From positions 930,001 through 994,000 of the forward strand of contig CAWAHU010000002.1 in NCBI GenBank assembly GCA_963781955.1: a DNA stretch of 64,000 nt, read 5' to 3'. The stretch comes from Bog-473 sp963781955. GTDB lineage: Bacteria > Actinomycetota > Acidimicrobiia > Acidimicrobiales > RAAP-2. Every line of letters begins with the position of its first letter. The stretch's first letter is position 1. A program made the position numbers and the translations under genes. Below, one piece after another: positions 1-9,591 of this stretch. The notes under the pieces are model-generated. The model made no database searches. It was not told the origin of the DNA and saw nothing but the letters and a program-made list of their open reading frames with translations.

Positions 1-1589
1 CCGGGGGCGACGACAGCGGCGCTCCACCCGGGCAGCGCCAACGTGCCGTGCGCGGTCGACCCCTCTCGGGTGTGGTCGGTGCAGACCGCCACGGTGCCCG
101 ACACCTCGAAGGTGGCGTCGCCGTCCGACATGTTGAGCAGCACGGCGGTCCCCTCGCCCCGGGCCCACGCCCACGTGGCATCGGGCGAGGCCAGCGTGCG
201 GTAGGGCCCGACGGCGAGGTCGTCGTTGGCCCGGCGGGCCGCGATCACCCGCCGGCACAGCTCGAGCACCGAGGCCGGGTCCCCTTCCTGGTCAGCCACG
301 TTGCAGGCCGCCGGGTCGGTCATGGGCAGCCAGGTCCGCACACCGGGCTCGCTGAAGCCGCCGCCGGGTCCGCCGTGCCAGGGCATGGGCGTGCGCTCGG
401 CGTCGCGCCCCTTGTAGTACGGCCAGAATCGCGCCCCCACGGCGTCGAGCACATCCTCGCGCTCGACGACCCCGTCGACCAGGCCGATCTCGTCGCCCTG
501 GTACAAGAACGGCGTCCCCCGCAAGGTGAGCAGCATGAGCAAGGCCACCTTCGCCCGGGCGGCATCGCCGCCCGCCCAGCGGGTGGCCAGGCGCGACACG
601 TCGTGATTGGAGCCGGTCCACACCGGCCAGGCGTAGTCGGGCAGCAGCGCCTCGGTCCGCTCGACCACCGTGCGCAGCGCGTCGGCCTCGAAAGGGGCCT
701 CGATGAAGACGAAGTTGAAGCCGCCGTGCAGCTCGTCGCACCCGTCGCCGTAGTACTCGGCCATGTGCTCCACCGTGGGTACGTTGGTCTCGCCGATGAG
801 CAGCCGTTCGGGCTCGTAGGTGCGCGCGACGGCCCGCCAGCGCCGCAGGATGTCGTGCGTCTCGGGCCGGTCCGAGTTGTAGACGCTGCGCACGCCCATC
901 ATCTGCATCTCGAGCGGGTCGTCCTCGGTGGCCGGCGGGTTGTCGCGCAGCTCGGCGTCCTTGATCATCATGTTGCAGACGTCGATGCGGAAGCCGGCGA
1001 TGCCGCGGTCCCACCACCAGCGGACGATGTCGTCGAACTCGCGGCGGACGTCCTCGCTCCACCAGTCGAGGTCGGGCTGGGCCGCCTCGAAGTTGTGCAG
1101 GAAGTACTGGCCGCTGGCCTCGTCGAGCTCCCAAGCGCTCCCGCCGAAGATGCTCATCCAATTGTTCGGCGGGCTCCCGTCGGGCTTGGGGTCGGCCCAC
1201 ACGTAGTAGCCGCGGTGCGCGGCGTCGCGCCCGCTGAGCGCGTCGACGAACCACGGGTGCTGGTCGCTGGTGTGGTTGGGCACCAGGTCCAAGAGGATGC
1301 GGATCCCCCGGGCCCCGGCCTCGCGCACCAGCGTGTCGAGGTCCGCCAGCGTCCCGAGCGACGGGTCGACGTCGCGGTAGTCCGACACGTCGTAGCCCCA
1401 GTCGCGGTTGGGCGACCGGGTGACGGGGGAGAGCCACACCCCGTCGATCCCGAGGCGTGCCAGGTGGTCGAGCTTGGACACGATGCCGGGGACGTCGCCG
1501 ACGCCGTCCCCGTCGGAGTCGGCGAAGGACCGGGGGTAGACCTGGTAGAAGACGCCCCCGTGCCACCAGCGGTCGGGGTCTGGTGTCAT
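1..1589 (-). CDS. Alpha-glucosidase / oligo-1,6-glucosidase, GH13 family (3' end cut by window)
   Basis: Intracellular GH13 enzyme predicted to hydrolyse alpha-1,4 or alpha-1,6 glucosidic bonds of malto- or isomalto-oligosaccharides. Translation on the minus strand begins MTPDPDRWWHGGVFYQVYPR, the usual GH13 opening. It contains the Asp nucleophile in GFRIDVCN (about D203), the acid/base Glu in LLIGETN (about E267) and the third Asp in SNHDVSR (about D330), plus the region I motif DLVPNH. The 529 visible codons reach the beta-sandwich C-terminal domain, and the gene leaves the window at base 1 without a stop. The ATG at 1589 follows a GGGAGGG ribosome site. It is divergent from groES across a 195-base spacer. 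Substrate specificity (alpha-glucosidase or trehalose-related enzyme) cannot be settled from sequence alone. Confidence 0.9.
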   Translation of the reverse strand, partial: MTPDPDRWWHGGVFYQVYPRSFADSDGDGVGDVPGIVSKLDHLARLGIDGVWLSPVTRSPNRDWGYDVSDYRDVDPSLGTLADLDTLVREAGARGIRILLDLVPNHTSDQHPWFVDALSGRDAAHRGYYVWADPKPDGSPPNNWMSIFGGSAWELDEASGQYFLHNFEAAQPDLDWWSEDVRREFDDIVRWWWDRGIAGFRIDVCNMMIKDAELRDNPPATEDDPLEMQMMGVRSVYNSDRPETHDILRRWRAVARTYEPERLLIGETNVPTVEHMAEYYGDGCDELHGGFNFVFIEAPFEADALRTVVERTEALLPDYAWPVWTGSNHDVSRLATRWAGGDAARAKVALLMLLTLRGTPFLYQGDEIGLVDGVVEREDVLDAVGARFWPYYKGRDAERTPMPWHGGPGGGFSEPGVRTWLPMTDPAACNVADQEGDPASVLELCRRVIAARRANDDLAVGPYRTLASPDATWAWARGEGTAVLLNMSDGDATFEVSGTVAVCTDHTREGSTAHGTLALPGWSAAVVAP

Positions 1590-1613
1590 TGGCCCTCCCT
1601 CTCCCCGGCCGTT

Positions 1614-1641
1614 CCGGGATCCCCGGCGCCGGGGATCCCGG
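1614..1641. promoter_or_regulatory. 28-bp perfect palindrome between alpha-glucosidase and groES
   Basis: A perfect inverted repeat whose left arm reads CCGGGATCCCCGGC, centred between 1627 and 1628. It lies 25 bases upstream of the alpha-glucosidase start and about 90 bases before the CIRCE element. It could be an operator for the sugar gene or a hairpin separating the divergent units. Its perfect symmetry and place next to a carbohydrate gene favour an operator, but this is inference. Confidence 0.5.
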
Positions 1642-1732
1642 GGGAGCGTACCGGCCCCGCGGGGCGCCGACCCGGGCCTCGGAGGCCGACCCGGTCCTCC
1701 GAGGTTGCCAGCCCCCGCGCCGGACGCTATCG

Positions 1733-1759
1733 TTGGCACTCACAACACGAGAGTGCTAA
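1733..1759 (+). promoter_or_regulatory. CIRCE operator (HrcA binding site) of groES-groEL
   Basis: TTGGCACTC at 1733-1741, nine spacer bases, then GAGTGCTAA at 1751-1759. This matches the CIRCE consensus TTAGCACTC-N9-GAGTGCTAA with one mismatch. It sits 25 bases before groES, as expected for HrcA-type heat-shock repression. A further right half-site, GAGTGCCAA at 1761-1769, is the exact complement of the left arm and runs into the ribosome binding site. Confidence 0.95.
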
Positions 1760-1784
1760 CGAGTGCCAAGGAGGCCCTTTCACC

Positions 1785-2075
1785 ATGAAGCTGCACCCGC
1801 TCGATGACCGGATCGTCGTCCGTCCCGGCGAGTCCGAGGAGACCACCGCGTCGGGCCTCGTGATCCCCGACACGGCCAAGGAGAAGCCCCAGCAGGGCGA
1901 AGTGATCGCCGTGGGCCCGGGCCGCCGCTCCGAGGACTCCGGTGAGGTCATCCCCATGGACGTCGCCGTCGGTGACACCGTCGTGTACTCCAAGTACGGC
2001 GGCACCGAGATCACCGTCGAGGGCGAGGACCTGCTCATCCTCTCCAGCCGCGACGTCCTGGCCAAGCTGGCCTGA
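1785..2075 (+). CDS. groES: GroES co-chaperonin (10 kDa)
   Basis: Heptameric lid of the GroEL folding chamber, cytoplasmic. The 96-residue product is normal length and begins MKLHPLDDRIVVRP. It contains the mobile-loop region around residues 17-35 (EETTASGLVIPDTAKEK) and the conserved VGDTVVYSKYGGTE and EDLLIL segments. The ATG at 1785 follows AAGGAGG at 1768-1774. It is the first gene of the groES-groEL operon and is controlled by the CIRCE element just upstream. Longer upstream frames in the same phase are artefacts of high GC. Confidence 0.97.
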   Translation: MKLHPLDDRIVVRPGESEETTASGLVIPDTAKEKPQQGEVIAVGPGRRSEDSGEVIPMDVAVGDTVVYSKYGGTEITVEGEDLLILSSRDVLAKLA

Positions 2076-2191
2076 TCCCCCGGGTTCCCGCCGCCCCGGC
2101 CCGATCCGGCCGGGGGCGGCGGCGCCCGTCCCTTCTGCCACAACACACGAGCCCCTGAGGTCAGCGGGCCCGAGAGGAGTTCCACACAGTC

Positions 2192-3844
<1,653 letters not shown>

Positions 3845-3901
3845 CTCGCGGGTGTTCCGATCGGCACCCCGCAGCGGTACGCTGGTGGGCGTGTCGGGCA
3901 T

Positions 3902-3929
3902 CGCGGCCGGGCCCTTGGGCCCGGCTGCG
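3902..3929 (+). terminator. Hairpin terminator after groEL
   Basis: A 13-bp stem (3902-3914 with 3917-3929, one G-U pair) around a TT loop; the core is GCCGGGCCC-TT-GGGCCCGGC. It begins 57 bases after the groEL stop and ends 26 bases before the next -10 box. There is no U tract, as is common for GC-rich intrinsic terminators. Confidence 0.7.
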
Positions 3930-3954
3930 GCGCGTCCGGGGGCGGGTGCTGGTC

Positions 3955-3985
3955 TAATCTGCGCTCGATGGGCGGACAACGGTGA
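3955..3985 (+). promoter_or_regulatory. Leaderless promoter plus five-codon mini-ORF before the glycosyltransferase
   Basis: A -10 box TAATCT at 3955-3960 is followed after seven bases by ATG at 3968, the spacing expected for a leaderless transcript. That ATG opens only MGGQR-stop (3968-3985). Its TGA at 3983-3985 overlaps the GTG start at 3982 of the downstream gene (GTGA). The mini-ORF may therefore deliver ribosomes to the real gene. This is inference from layout only. Confidence 0.45.
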
Positions 3986-5970
3986 CGCATGTCGCGGCTG
4001 AGGACGCGGACCAGATGGCAACGGACCCCGAGGCCGATGCCGTCGTGGCGGACCCCGACGAGGGCGCCACGACGGCGCCGTGGGGACGCCGCCTGCAGTT
4101 CTGGCGCTCACCGGAGGGCCAACCGGGCTGGGCCCGCCCGGCGCTCCTGATCGTCACGGTCCTGGCCGGCCTCGCCTACGGCTGGCGGATCGGCTCGACG
4201 ATCGAGATCTACTACGGCGCGGCCGTGCGGAGCATGGCGCACAGCTGGCACAACTTCGCGTACGGCGCGCTCGACCCGGCCGGCACCATGACGCTCGACA
4301 AGCTGCCCGGCGCGCTATGGGTCCAGGCCCTCTCGGTCAAGCTGTTCGGCTTCAACGTCTGGTCGCAGATCCTGCCCCAGGCGGTCGAGGGCGCGCTGAC
4401 GGTGCTCGTCTTGTACCACGCCGTGCGCCGGCTGGCCGGGCCGCTGGCGGCCATCGGCGCCGCGGTGGTGCTGGCCATCAGCCCGGCCACCGTGACGCTG
4501 AACCGGGGCAACATCCCCGACACCCTGATGATCCTGCTGCTCGTGCTGGCCGCCGACTCGACGGTGACCGCGGTGCGCACGGGCCGCTGGCGCAGCATCG
4601 TCATGGCCGGCGTGTGGACCGCGCTGGCCTTCGAGGCGAAGATGCTCGAGGCCTGGCTGATCCTGCCCGCCCTCGGCCTGGTCTACCTGATCGCCGGCCG
4701 CGAGAAGATCTGGCCGCGCCTCGGCAAGATCGTCGTCCTCGGTCTCGTCGTCCTGGTCGTCTCCATGTCCTACCTGGTGTTCGTGCAGCTCACCCCGGCC
4801 TCCAGCCGTCCCCACGTCGACGGCGGCGGAGCGTCGAACTCCGTCTTCCACATGGTCTTCTCGTACAACGGGGTCGGCCGGGTCGGCCAGACCCCGCCCA
4901 ACGTCGAGGCCGAGCGGACGCTCGCCACCCCGCTCTTCGGCCAGGTGGAGTCGCCGACGTCGCCCACGCGACTCTTGAAGGGGGGTTACGGCCGCGACAT
5001 CGGGTGGCTCCTGCCGGCGGCGACCATCGCGGGCGTGGCCGTCCTCGTGGCCCGCCGGCGCGAGCGGCGCACCGACCTGGTGCGCACCGCCGCCGTGCTC
5101 TTCTTGACCTGGCTGGTCGTCTTCGCGGTCATGCTCAGCTTCGCCAAGGCGATCAACGCCTACTACACGGCCGCGCTCTCACCACCGGTCGCGGGATTGC
5201 TCGGGGTGGGCGGCGCCATGGTCTGGGCGTACCGGCGCCGCCCCGCCGCGGTGCTGACCGCGGCGGGGACCGTGCTGGTGACGGTGGTCTACGCCGCCGT
5301 GCTGCTGCCCAAGTCGGGCACCGGCGTGCTGCCCTGGCTCCGGTACCTGGTGATCCTGCTCGGGCTGGTCGCCGCCGCGGTGCTCTGCTGGTCGGCCTGG
5401 CGAGACTGGCAGCCCTCGACGTCGGCCTCGAGGTCGGGCGGGCACGTGTCGAGGAGGACGCGGACCAAGGCCACGAACACGGCGACGGTGGGCTGCGTGC
5501 TCGGCGCCGTGGCCATCGTGCTCGCACCCGTGGCGGCCAGCGTCTCGGTGGTGGTCGAGACCCTCGGTCCCTTCGACTCCGCCTTCCAGTCGAACTCGGG
5601 CACGGCCTACATCAAGGACCACTTCGACCCGCAGACCTCGCCCGCCGGCCTGGCCGCGCTGCAGGCGCTGCGCGGGGGGTCGCCCTACCTGGCGGCGGCC
5701 CAGACCTCCATTGTGGCCTCGCCGTACATCTACGCCACCGGCGAGGAGACGGTGCCGCTGGGCGGGTACACCGGCGTCGAGCCCTCGCCGACCGTCGCGG
5801 CCGTCCGCGCCATGGTGGCGGCGGGCGACTTCCACCCGGTGCTCATCGCGACGCCCTCGGCCTCGGCTGCCAGCGCCTACCTGGCCCAGCACTGCCGACC
5901 GGCGGCGGTCCCGGCGGGGACGAGGTTCGCCTGGACCTCGACGCTCAAGCTCTACGTGTGCACGCCTTAG
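3982..5970 (+). CDS. Polytopic glycosyltransferase, GT39 / ArnT-like family
   Basis: Integral membrane glycosyltransferase of 662 residues, expected to use a polyprenyl-phosphate sugar and work on the outer face of the membrane. A cytosolic N-terminus of about 50 residues precedes the first helix. The first external loop has IEIYYGAAVRSM and TMTLDKLPGALWVQALSVK, matching the conserved first-loop D-K-P-P region of the PMT_2 / YkcB group. Roughly ten to twelve hydrophobic helices follow, then an external C-terminal domain of about 120 residues. The start is taken as GTG 3982, coupled to the mini-ORF; ATG 4015 is an alternative. The stop overlaps the stop of the convergent methyltransferase. Acceptor and sugar are unknown. 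Confidence 0.8.
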   Translation: MTHVAAEDADQMATDPEADAVVADPDEGATTAPWGRRLQFWRSPEGQPGWARPALLIVTVLAGLAYGWRIGSTIEIYYGAAVRSMAHSWHNFAYGALDPAGTMTLDKLPGALWVQALSVKLFGFNVWSQILPQAVEGALTVLVLYHAVRRLAGPLAAIGAAVVLAISPATVTLNRGNIPDTLMILLLVLAADSTVTAVRTGRWRSIVMAGVWTALAFEAKMLEAWLILPALGLVYLIAGREKIWPRLGKIVVLGLVVLVVSMSYLVFVQLTPASSRPHVDGGGASNSVFHMVFSYNGVGRVGQTPPNVEAERTLATPLFGQVESPTSPTRLLKGGYGRDIGWLLPAATIAGVAVLVARRRERRTDLVRTAAVLFLTWLVVFAVMLSFAKAINAYYTAALSPPVAGLLGVGGAMVWAYRRRPAAVLTAAGTVLVTVVYAAVLLPKSGTGVLPWLRYLVILLGLVAAAVLCWSAWRDWQPSTSASRSGGHVSRRTRTKATNTATVGCVLGAVAIVLAPVAASVSVVVETLGPFDSAFQSNSGTAYIKDHFDPQTSPAGLAALQALRGGSPYLAAAQTSIVASPYIYATGEETVPLGGYTGVEPSPTVAAVRAMVAAGDFHPVLIATPSASAASAYLAQHCRPAAVPAGTRFAWTSTLKLYVCTP

Positions 5971-6837
5971 GCGTAGGCGTGCACGACGGCGCGGTAATTG
6001 GCCGTCGGTGCCGAGGGGGGAGGGAGCCGGACGTCGGCCAGCCGCCGGCCCAGACGCTCGGTGAACGACCCGCGTACGGCCGGAGGCGGGGCGGGTGGGC
6101 CGACGACGGTGCGCACGTCGGAGAAGCCGGCGGCCCGGCACAGGTTGTGCAGCGCCCAGATGGTGGGGACGTACCAGTTTCCGAAGTCGGTGCGCAGCGA
6201 GCTGCCGGCGTAGAACTCGACGAGGGCCGCGTCGTCGAGCCCCTGGACGTGGACGGCCTCGGTCTCGACGACCGCCACCTCGCGGGTGACCCGGCGCAAC
6301 CGCTCGAGGCAGGTGAGCGGCTCCTTCATGTGGTACAGCACACCGAGGTAGAGGACCACGTCGAATTGCCCGAGCTCGTCGAGGTCGACCGTCTGGAAGT
6401 CGGCCACCACCACCTCGACCTTCGAGCCGAGGGCGGCGGCGGCGAAGTCGAAGCTGCGCCGGCCCGGCAGGTCGGGCAGCCAGAAGTCGGTCTCGTCGCG
6501 CGACTGGTCGGGCAGCGTGCCGTTGTGGATGCACTCGGCCCAGTAGGCCCCGCGGGCGTCGAAGTCGACGCCCCAGGCGTAGTGGTCGAGGGCCACCACC
6601 CGCGTCCGCCCCGGCCTGCTCGGCCAGGAACGAGTACTTGCCGTCCCAGGCACCGATGTCGAGCACGGTCTTGCCCGCCACCTCGGGGAGCACGGCGATC
6701 GAGGTCTCCTGGACGCTGTCCCCCTTGGTCACGACGCCGTGGCCCAGGTCGATCGTGTGGTACCAGTGCAGGGCGTCGGCCTGCGCCTGCAGTGCCGCGG
6801 GATCCGCCGCCGGATCTGCCGCCGAGGTCGAGGTCAT
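5967..6837 (-). CDS. Class I SAM-dependent methyltransferase (frameshifted)
   Basis: The Rossmann-fold methyltransferase is split over two frames. The N-terminal part from ATG 6837 carries SAM motif I, TVLDIGAWDGKYSFLAE. After about 6600-6610 the homology continues in the next frame as RVVALDHYAWGVDFDARG, then VEVVVADFQTV and FDVVLYLGVLYHMKEPL. Removing one base in the GGACGCGGGTGG stretch restores a continuous protein of about 289 residues. The VLYH segment recalls the CmoB / DUF1698 group; the substrate is unknown. It may be an assembly indel or a broken gene. A TACGCT -10 box (6846-6851, minus strand) lies eight bases before the ATG. It is convergent with the glycosyltransferase at overlapping stops. 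Confidence 0.75.
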
Positions 6838-6935
6838 CGGCCGAGAGCGTAGCGAGCCGGGGCGAGCCGGCGAGACCAGTACCTCGGCCTGCAGGAACGA
6901 ACGAGGGAACTCTCCCGGTCCGCGTGGGTGGACGA

Positions 6936-7694
6936 CTACGCGTCGACCCGGGTGCCTGCCCGGCGCCTACGCACGAACACCAGCGCACCGCCGCCGACGA
7001 CCAGGCCGGCCAGGGGGAAGAGCAGGGCCATCGGCGCTTCGGGGGCCTGGGCCGCCAGGATCGAGTAGCAGAGGACGGCGCTCCTCTCGGTGTTGTCGTC
7101 GTGTCCCCACCCCTCGCCGTGGCCGGATGCCCACGTGTTGCTGCGGTCGTCGCGGCCCCACGCCACGCCGCGGTCGCAGATCTGCTGGCCGCCCGTGCCA
7201 CCCGCGGGCACGACGTAGGTGAACGTGAAGGTCCCCGTGGTCGGTCCCGGCCCGTATGCCTCGCTGAGGGTCGGCGAGATCGTCGATCCGATCTCCACGC
7301 AGTCGGCGATCCGGGACGGCGCCGTCCACACGAACTCGCTCGGCTTCCACGTCAGGGTCACCGTGATCAGCTGGCCGGGGAGGACCGTGCTGCCGTCCGG
7401 CCCGGCCGAGGTCGTCTTCACCAGCGACCCTGCCGCGGGCCCGTGGAACACTTCGTGGCAGAGCTCGCCGAGCTCCGACCCCGACGGTCCCCGCCCGGTC
7501 GCGCCCGGCGCGCCGTCCGCACCCGGAGCCCGATGGTCTTCCGACCGTGTCGCGGTGCCGGCCCAGGCGTTGCTCGCGGTGCCCAGCACGAGCGCGGTGG
7601 CGACGATCGCGGTGAGTTGTGCATGGCGCCACGAGCGGCGCCATGCAAGGTGGTCCCCGCTCCCGAGATCGGCGATGAGCCTCCGCCTGCCCAC
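6936..7694 (-). CDS. Exported surface protein with PEAP-type C-terminal sorting tail
   Basis: Unrecognised exported protein of 252 residues. A basic N-terminus and hydrophobic segment (LTAIVATALVLGTASNAWA) form a signal peptide. The extracellular part has several Cys and no family I recognise. The C-terminus reads APEAPMALLFPLAGLVVGG, then a short hydrophobic stretch and RRRR. That is a motif, membrane helix and basic tail resembling PEP-CTERM sorting signals and shared with the proteins at 7821 and 18455. The start is GTG 7694, with TAGGTT (minus strand, 7703-7708) eight bases upstream, so probably leaderless. Cell-surface location is inferred from the tail. Confidence 0.7.
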   Translation of the reverse strand: MGRRRLIADLGSGDHLAWRRSWRHAQLTAIVATALVLGTASNAWAGTATRSEDHRAPGADGAPGATGRGPSGSELGELCHEVFHGPAAGSLVKTTSAGPDGSTVLPGQLITVTLTWKPSEFVWTAPSRIADCVEIGSTISPTLSEAYGPGPTTGTFTFTYVVPAGGTGGQQICDRGVAWGRDDRSNTWASGHGEGWGHDDNTERSAVLCYSILAAQAPEAPMALLFPLAGLVVGGGALVFVRRRRAGTRVDA

Positions 7695-7820
7695 GAGTTG
7701 CGAACCTACGGGAACCCACGTGGCAGCGGTAGGACTTACCGGTGAACCTTGCGCGACCGTTGCGTGATGCCCCGGTGACGGGACACCGAACCCACGGTTC
7801 CAGCCGGAGTGCCCACCGAC

Positions 7821-9099
7821 TCAGCCGGTGGGCAGCGACCCCCCTGTCGCATCGCGATCCGCCGGTGCGAGCCGGAGTCCGGGTCGGCGCCGCCGCTCGT
7901 ACGCCAGGGCCACGCCACCGAGGGCGAGCGCGGCGCCCGGCAACATCAGCGGGAGGGGGACCTCAGGTGCACCGGCGCTGGGCTGGCCCGGGCCCCAGTC
8001 GGGTTGGTCGTTCACGATCCCATTGCCCTGGGTCGAGAGGCTGACGACCTCGGCGTTCGAGAGCGACTGCCCCGTGCCCACGATCCCGCCGGTCCACGTG
8101 TTGACGCCCTGCCCGGGCTGGACGAAGGCCACGAAGGTGCCGTCCGGCGAGTAGACCGGCTGGGTCGTCGACTTGCGTCCTCCTCCGGTCCCGACCTGGC
8201 CCGGCCAGAGGGGTATGACCGTCGTGGTGCCCGAGCAGATGCTGGTCATCTGCCACAGGGTGTGGTTGGCGCCGCCCCTGGTCGAGTCGAAGACGATCGT
8301 GGTGCCGTCGGGGCTCCAGTCGGGGTTCTCATCCTGGAAGCTGTCCGTGGTGTCGTGATCGTTGGTTACCGAGTCGATCGCCCGCGCTGACAGGTCCGTG
8401 TCGGTCACTCCGTTCTGCCCGGCCACCGCACCGCACGGGTTGGTCGGCGACGTGGCCGACGGGGCGGGGAGTCCCGTCACGAGGTGCAGGTGGTTGTCGC
8501 CGCCCACGTAGAGGAGTTGGGTCGGGTCGACCGGACAGAAGAGGGGCCGGCGGGAGCCGCCGTCGGTGTTGACCGACGCCAGGCCGACAGCCGGGGTGTA
8601 GAGGACGCACACCGTTCTCGACGGGATCGGCGCCCCGGCGTCGAGGGTGTCGAGTGACACGTCGTTGCGGTTGAATACGACGGTACGTCCGTCCATGGCG
8701 ACCGAGGGCGCGTAGTCGTCGTTCGACTCGCTGCCCGAGATCTGCGAGAGCTCGGCAGCGGATGCCGGCGGTTCGGGCGACGCGCCGGCGGGATGTCGTA
8801 GACGACCCATTGCCCCGCCGTGTCGCGGTTGCTCGAGAAGAACACCGTGGCCCCGCCGGGGGAGTAGAACGGTTCGGCGTCGATGCCGCTGCCCGTGCCG
8901 CCGTTGCTCAGTCCCGTCGTGGCACTCTGGTCGCCGCTCGCCGTCCCGAGTCCGGAAGCCTGGCTGTCGACCTGGAAGATCCCACCGAACGCGCTGCCGT
9001 TGGCCGGGTCGACACGAAGGCGATGGGACCGTTGGATCCCGTGTACGCCGCGTGCGCAGCCGGAGCGGTGGTGATCACGGCCCCGGCCGCCAGCGCCAC
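7821..9099 (-). pseudogene. TolB-like beta-propeller surface protein with PEVP-type tail (two frame breaks)
   Basis: Exported beta-propeller protein interrupted twice. The N-terminal frame (from about 9099) has a signal segment, LVALAAGAVITTAPAAHA, then GSNGPIAFVSTRP. After about 9000 the next frame carries GGATVFFSSNRDTAGQWVVYD. After about 8785 the third frame continues with PD40-type blades (NPDWSPDGTTIVFDSTRGG, QPVYSPDGTFVAFVQ) to the stop at 7821. Restoring one base at each site gives one protein of about 427 residues. The C-terminus is APEVPLPLMLPGAALALGG followed by a basic RRRR tail, like the neighbour at 6936. The exact start is uncertain because the upstream frame lacks a clear ATG. 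It is either a real pseudogene or a sequencing artefact. Confidence 0.65.
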
Positions 9100-9591
9100 C
9101 AGGCCGGTCGCGACGATGGCTCGCTCAGTCCACCGTCGTGACGCACTCCGGCGGGACGGCGCGGGCCCGGTGGGTCGGACCTCCGCACCGGTTCGTGCTG
9201 ATTTGACTGAGGGCCATGTGGAGGCGCACTCCCGCTTGCTCGTGTGGCGTTCGATCGACGCGATCGCATGCTCCGAATCGCCGAAGGCCCCGACACGGGC
9301 AACCTCGATGGAGACGTTCCGAAGTATGTGCGCGGGTGCGCACCACCGTCAACGCTCGGTGCAATGGATCTCACAAACCATCTCGTCAACCGTTACGCGT
9401 CCAACGTCACGACTCGTCGACCAATTGACACGGCAACCCCTGCAGTAGGTGACGAAGCCGCGAAGAGAGCGCGACGTCAACGTGAAGATGCTGATCGCTA
9501 ACCCGCGTTCGCAGTCCGAAAGAATTTCTCGGCAACCGCCTAGACGGAACCGACAGGCTCGGACGAGGCGTGACGGCTGGGACCCGGAGGA
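9100..9591. other. Non-coding or unassigned 490-base stretch
   Basis: Short open frames exist on both strands, for example 9125-9364 minus and 9244-9501 plus. None has a ribosome site, a recognisable protein pattern or a neighbour relationship that supports it. The stretch should include the 5' end and promoter of the beta-propeller gene. No repeat or RNA structure stood out. Confidence 0.4.

Noticed and set aside
48..2075. A 675-codon plus-strand frame running from the alpha-glucosidase region into groES
   Set aside because: Only its last 96 codons are GroES; the rest is the antisense of the alpha-glucosidase gene and lacks any family pattern.
4080..7745. A 1,221-codon open frame on the plus strand
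   Set aside because: It reads through the glycosyltransferase out of phase and antisense to two other genes; Arg/Gly/Pro-rich composition is typical of GC-rich shadow frames.
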